Positions 61,072-64,000 of a stretch of 64,000 nucleotides of DNA are shown here, piece by piece. The stretch's first letter is position 1. Every line of letters begins with the position of its first letter. The position numbers were made by a program, and so were the translations under genes. The notes beneath the pieces are model-generated. The model searched no databases, was not told where the DNA came from, and saw only the letters and a list, made by a program, of their open reading frames with translations. The DNA is from Ruegeria sp. A3M17 (lineage in GTDB: Bacteria; Pseudomonadota; Alphaproteobacteria; Rhodobacterales; Rhodobacteraceae), in the NCBI RefSeq assembly GCF_003318255.1, contig NZ_QOCF01000004.1:62001-126000 (forward strand), given 5' to 3'.

Positions 61072-61920
61072 TTATTTTACGGCACCGAGGGTCAGACCCG
61101 CGATGAAGTGTTTCTGCATGAGGAAGAACATGGCCACCGGCGGCAAAGCTGCGACGATGGAGCCGGCACTCATTAATTGATAGGCTGCCCGGAACTGGGC
61201 GTTGAAGCTGGTAATCCCTGCTGTTACGGGTTGGCTTTCCGCACCCTGTGTCAGGACGACAGCCCAGAAATAGTCGTTCCAGATAAAGGTAAAGATTAGC
61301 ACGCTCAGCGCGGCAATGGCCGGTTTCATCAGCGGCAGGACGACGTACCAGAAAATGCGCCACTCACTGATGCCTTCAACGCGAGCCGCCTCGATCAGTT
61401 CGAAGGGCAGGGCGCGGATAAAGTTGCGCATGAACAACGTGCAAAAGCCTGTCTGGAAGGCGATGTGGAACAGGACGAGACCGGTTTTGGTGTTGTAGAG
61501 ACCCAGCTCTAGAGTCAGATCTCGCACTGGAACCATCAAAATCTGGAACGGGACGAAATTGCCCGCAACAAACATGAAAAAGATCCAGATGTTTGAGCGG
61601 AATTTATAGATCCCCAGTGCAAACCCGGTCATGCAGCTAAGGGCAACGGCCCCGATCACTGTTGGAATGGTGATCATGAACGAGTTCAGCAAATAGCGTG
61701 GCATGTCCGAGTTGAAGAATACCTGCCCATAGTTGTAGGCACCCTCAAAGCTGGACGGCATTCCCCAGTAGTTTGCGTTGGTAAAGTCGGCTGCCGGCTT
61801 GACCGAGAACAGCGCTACCGCCAGCAGGGGGCCGAGCCACAGCAGCAGTGCCAGGGGCAGCATCGCCTGGTAAGTGATCTGTGCCCCGCGGGGTTGTTTT
61901 TCGATGGGTTTGGGAAACAT
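61072..61920 (-). CDS. Sugar ABC permease (MalG type)
   Basis: A 282-residue permease with six helices and the EAA loop ELIEAARVEGISEWRIFWYVVLP. It starts 1 nt after the stop of the other permease and ends 22 nt before the GH4 gene. With the binding protein at 62942 it would import an alpha-galactoside. No cognate ATPase gene is seen in the window. Confidence 0.9.
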   Translation of the reverse strand: MFPKPIEKQPRGAQITYQAMLPLALLLWLGPLLAVALFSVKPAADFTNANYWGMPSSFEGAYNYGQVFFNSDMPRYLLNSFMITIPTVIGAVALSCMTGFALGIYKFRSNIWIFFMFVAGNFVPFQILMVPVRDLTLELGLYNTKTGLVLFHIAFQTGFCTLFMRNFIRALPFELIEAARVEGISEWRIFWYVVLPLMKPAIAALSVLIFTFIWNDYFWAVVLTQGAESQPVTAGITSFNAQFRAAYQLMSAGSIVAALPPVAMFFLMQKHFIAGLTLGAVK

Positions 61921-61921
61921 C

Positions 61922-62845
61922 TTAATGCCCCCTTTCTTCGCGGTACATCGACCACAGGAAATAGGCGATGAAGCACAGCATGATCAGGAACAGGATCACC
62001 GCGATGGCGGCGCCATATCCCATGCGGAAGCCGTATTCTGACAGCGCGACTTCGAACATGTAATAGGCCAGCACACGGGATGAACCGAACGGGCCCCCCT
62101 GGGTCATGATCGAGATCAGATCGAAAGACCGAAGCGCGCCGATGATGGTGACAACGAAAGCAATGAAGGTGGCGGGGCGTAGTTGCGGCAGGATGATGTG
62201 CCATAGCATACGCCCTCCTTTTGCACCGTCCAGACGTCCGGCCTCGATCTGTTCTGGATCCACGGCGTTCAGGCCAGTGAGATACAGGATCATGCAATAG
62301 GCGGTTTGCGGCCAGAGACCGGCAAAGATGATGCCGTAGGTGACGAAACGCTCATCCCCCAGAACATTCAGCGGGCCGAAGCCGAAGAAGCCCAGGAATT
62401 CGTTCAACAGGCCGAAAGTAGGGTCATAGAACCACGTGAAAACGAGTCCGACGACGACCTGAGAGATCACAAAGGGGAAGAAGAACAGCGACTTATAGAG
62501 TCGAATGCCCCAGACGGTTTGATTCAGGAACAGAGCAATGAACAGACCAGCGGGGATTGCCAACAGATACATGATCAACCAGATCAGGTTGTTCTTCAGC
62601 GATATGTAAAACGCGTCGCGATCGGCCAATTCCCAATACAGGTCTTCGTAGTTGCGAAAACCCACATATTCCGCAGCGCCAAGCCCATCCCATTCGTACA
62701 AAGACAAGTTGAACGATTGGAACACTGGAATGATCACATAGACCATGAAGAACAGCAGACCCGGGGCCAAAAATAGCCAGGGCGCTATGCGCTGTTGATT
62801 TCTGTGGAACCAGCTTTCTTGTTCAGGGACATCGACGGCTGACAT
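61922..62845 (-). CDS. Sugar ABC permease (MalF type)
   Basis: A 307-residue permease with six helices (first near 24-44) and the EAA-like loop IEAGRLDGAKGGRMLWHIILP. The ATG at 62845 gives MSAVDVPEQESWFHRNQQR, a typical short cytoplasmic N-terminus; an earlier start at 62923 would read across the hairpin at 62914-62933. It heterodimerises with the MalG-type protein. Confidence 0.88.
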   Translation of the reverse strand: MSAVDVPEQESWFHRNQQRIAPWLFLAPGLLFFMVYVIIPVFQSFNLSLYEWDGLGAAEYVGFRNYEDLYWELADRDAFYISLKNNLIWLIMYLLAIPAGLFIALFLNQTVWGIRLYKSLFFFPFVISQVVVGLVFTWFYDPTFGLLNEFLGFFGFGPLNVLGDERFVTYGIIFAGLWPQTAYCMILYLTGLNAVDPEQIEAGRLDGAKGGRMLWHIILPQLRPATFIAFVVTIIGALRSFDLISIMTQGGPFGSSRVLAYYMFEVALSEYGFRMGYGAAIAVILFLIMLCFIAYFLWSMYREERGH

Positions 62846-62913
62846 GCGCTCACTCGGTTTTGGATCAAAGGAGTAAGCCGGGTATGCACCCGCCTTACGC
62901 ACGAAGTGGTGCA

Positions 62914-62933
62914 GGCCGGGCAAAAGCCCGGCC
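62914..62933 (-). other. Intercistronic stem-loop after binding-protein gene
   Basis: GGCCGGGC-AAAA-GCCCGGCC, 8-bp arms, 8 nt past the binding-protein stop on the minus strand. No U-tract; likely an mRNA stabiliser or partial terminator. Confidence 0.7.
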
Positions 62934-62941
62934 CGACCGGT

Positions 62942-64000
62942 TTAGTTTTCGTAGATACGCTGACGTGCGCGTTCCAGTTTGGACAGGATACGGTCAGCAT
63001 TGTCCGGCTTGACCATGAATTCCTGGAACCCTTCCATCGACACCTTCGCCATTTCCGCAGGTGCGTCACGATCCCAGAACTGGGCGACGCCACCGGGGCT
63101 GTTGGCGGACAGCATCTCAAAGCCTTGCTGCAGGAACTTGTCGGCATCGACGGACGACTGAGCGTTCACAGGCAGCTGGCCCAGGTTTGCGCCGTTGTTG
63201 ATCTGAGTTTGCTCATCCGCGGAAACGGCAAAGCGCAGGAACTCACGCGCGGCTTCTTTATTCGATGCGTTGGCCGGGATGTGGAACGTATCAGTTGGCG
63301 CATCTTCCGCCAATTCTACATCCGGGTTGATAGAAACGAACTGATAGAAATCCAATTGGTCGTCGGTCAGCCCCGCTTCGCGCAGCGGAGCAACGGCAAA
63401 GTTACCCATCAGGTACGCGGCGGCTTCGCCGTTCACCATGAAGGGCAGGGCCTCTTGCCAGCTGTACGTCTGATGATTGTCGACGAACGCGCCCATGTCG
63501 ATCAACTGTTTCCAGTTGGCGAAGGTCTGCTTGACCCGGTCGTCTTCCCAGCTGATTTCGCCATTGGCAAGTTGGTTGTGGAAGTCGAACCCGTTGGTGC
63601 GCATGTTCAGGTAGTCGAACCAGCCGCCAGCGGTCCACAGGAACTTGGTGCCGATCGTATAGCAGGCGCGACCGGAATCGACGATCTTCTGGCAGTTCGC
63701 CAGCTCTTCTTCCCAAGTCGTTGGCTCGGTCAGGCCCAGCTCGTCAAAGATGTCTTTGCGATAGTAAACACCCCACTGATAGTAGGTGTAGGGTACACCC
63801 CACTGCTTGCCGTCGATGGTCATCGCACCCTTGGTCGACGCCAGATTTTCGGCGATCTCAGGTTCGGCCCACAAATCCGATACATCTTCGAACAGGCCCG
63901 CTTCGACGTAGGGCTTCATGCGGTTCGCCGCATACCACGTCGCCACGTCCGGCGTATCCGCAGTCAGGAAGTTGCGGATCTGGGTCTTGTACGCCTCGCG
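62942..64000 (-). CDS. Sugar ABC transporter solute-binding protein, C-terminal part
   Basis: The C-terminal 353 residues of a family 1 extracellular solute-binding protein; the start and signal peptide lie beyond the right edge. The visible part includes QWGVPYTYYQWGVYYRKDIFDELGL, split here as YTYYQWGVYYRKD and FDELGL, and INPDVELAEDAPTD with the usual C-terminal helices (NKEAAREFLRFAVS). It would bind the sugar carried by the two permeases encoded next; the adjacent GH4 and GH42 genes suggest galactosides. Confidence 0.88.
   Translation of the reverse strand, partial: REAYKTQIRNFLTADTPDVATWYAANRMKPYVEAGLFEDVSDLWAEPEIAENLASTKGAMTIDGKQWGVPYTYYQWGVYYRKDIFDELGLTEPTTWEEELANCQKIVDSGRACYTIGTKFLWTAGGWFDYLNMRTNGFDFHNQLANGEISWEDDRVKQTFANWKQLIDMGAFVDNHQTYSWQEALPFMVNGEAAAYLMGNFAVAPLREAGLTDDQLDFYQFVSINPDVELAEDAPTDTFHIPANASNKEAAREFLRFAVSADEQTQINNGANLGQLPVNAQSSVDADKFLQQGFEMLSANSPGGVAQFWDRDAPAEMAKVSMEGFQEFMVKPDNADRILSKLERARQRIYEN

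Noticed and set aside
1..64000. Search for CRISPR arrays, tRNA or rRNA genes, insertion sequences, integrases and attachment repeats
   Set aside because: None was recognised by eye; short tandem or inverted repeats found are regulatory-sized and do not fit these elements.

Overview
The window looks like a chromosomal or large-replicon segment of a marine-type alphaproteobacterium, most likely a member of the Rhodobacterales (Roseobacter group). This rests on gene content and moderate-to-high GC: an aglREFGAK-type alpha-glucoside locus, a napFDAGHBC operon, a cobalamin riboswitch with a BtuCDF-like transporter plus DUF1636 protein, a MaoC-phosphotransacetylase fusion beside acetate kinase, and a De Ley-Doudoroff galactose operon. 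No tRNA, rRNA, CRISPR array, transposase or integrase was seen. Both ends cut a gene: an aldehyde dehydrogenase at the left and a solute-binding protein at the right.

Positions 1-19740 hold an accessory catabolic island. It contains a coniferyl-aldehyde-dehydrogenase-type enzyme, a flavin reductase, an acyl-CoA ligase, two Rieske oxygenases, an FAD/[2Fe-2S] reductase, an orphan ABC-type membrane domain, a patatin-like lipoprotein, a DUF1800/DUF1501 pair, a GPH/MFS transporter, a FadL-like porin, three TetR regulators and a LysR regulator. Two dyads recur upstream of these genes. AGTGATCGTTCACT occurs before the flavin reductase and one TetR gene, with one mismatch before the GPH transporter. 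TGTCA-N4-TGACA, perfect or with one mismatch, occurs before both Rieske genes, the second TetR gene and the DUF1800/DUF1501 pair. I infer two interlocked TetR regulons controlling import and oxidation of a hydrophobic, probably aromatic or terpenoid/steroid-like substrate. The substrate cannot be read from sequence.

Positions 20055-36228 hold physiological functions. They include a periplasmic haem-containing fatty acid cis/trans isomerase (cti) and a periplasmic nitrate reductase operon ending in a small unknown membrane protein. A cobalamin riboswitch controls a metal-chelate/B12 ABC uptake operon and appears to act first on a 28-codon leader ORF. Next come the MaoC-Pta fusion with ackA, and a small membrane pair (holin-like and DUF883).

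Positions 36394-52870 hold sugar and amine uptake. AglR (LacI) is cotranscribed with an unusual 774-residue protein fusing a GH1 beta-glucosidase to a glucokinase, a fructokinase and a D-lyxose-isomerase-type enzyme. Divergent from it is aglEFGAK, with a LacI palindrome (CAAAGCGCTTTG) just downstream of a good sigma70 promoter. A polyamine-type ABC transporter follows; its last permease carries a 150-residue C-terminal extension with an extra membrane segment, a charged coiled coil and a duplicated motif.

Positions 52908-64000 form a galactoside island on the minus strand. Reading with transcription: solute-binding protein, two permeases, GH4 alpha-galactosidase, IlvD/Edd sugar-acid dehydratase, SDR, DgoK, DgoA, SMP-30 lactonase and GH42 beta-galactosidase. 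The last six genes are packed with 1-4 nt overlaps or gaps. Together they would take alpha- and beta-galactosides to pyruvate and glyceraldehyde 3-phosphate, but the SDR lacks its catalytic lysine.
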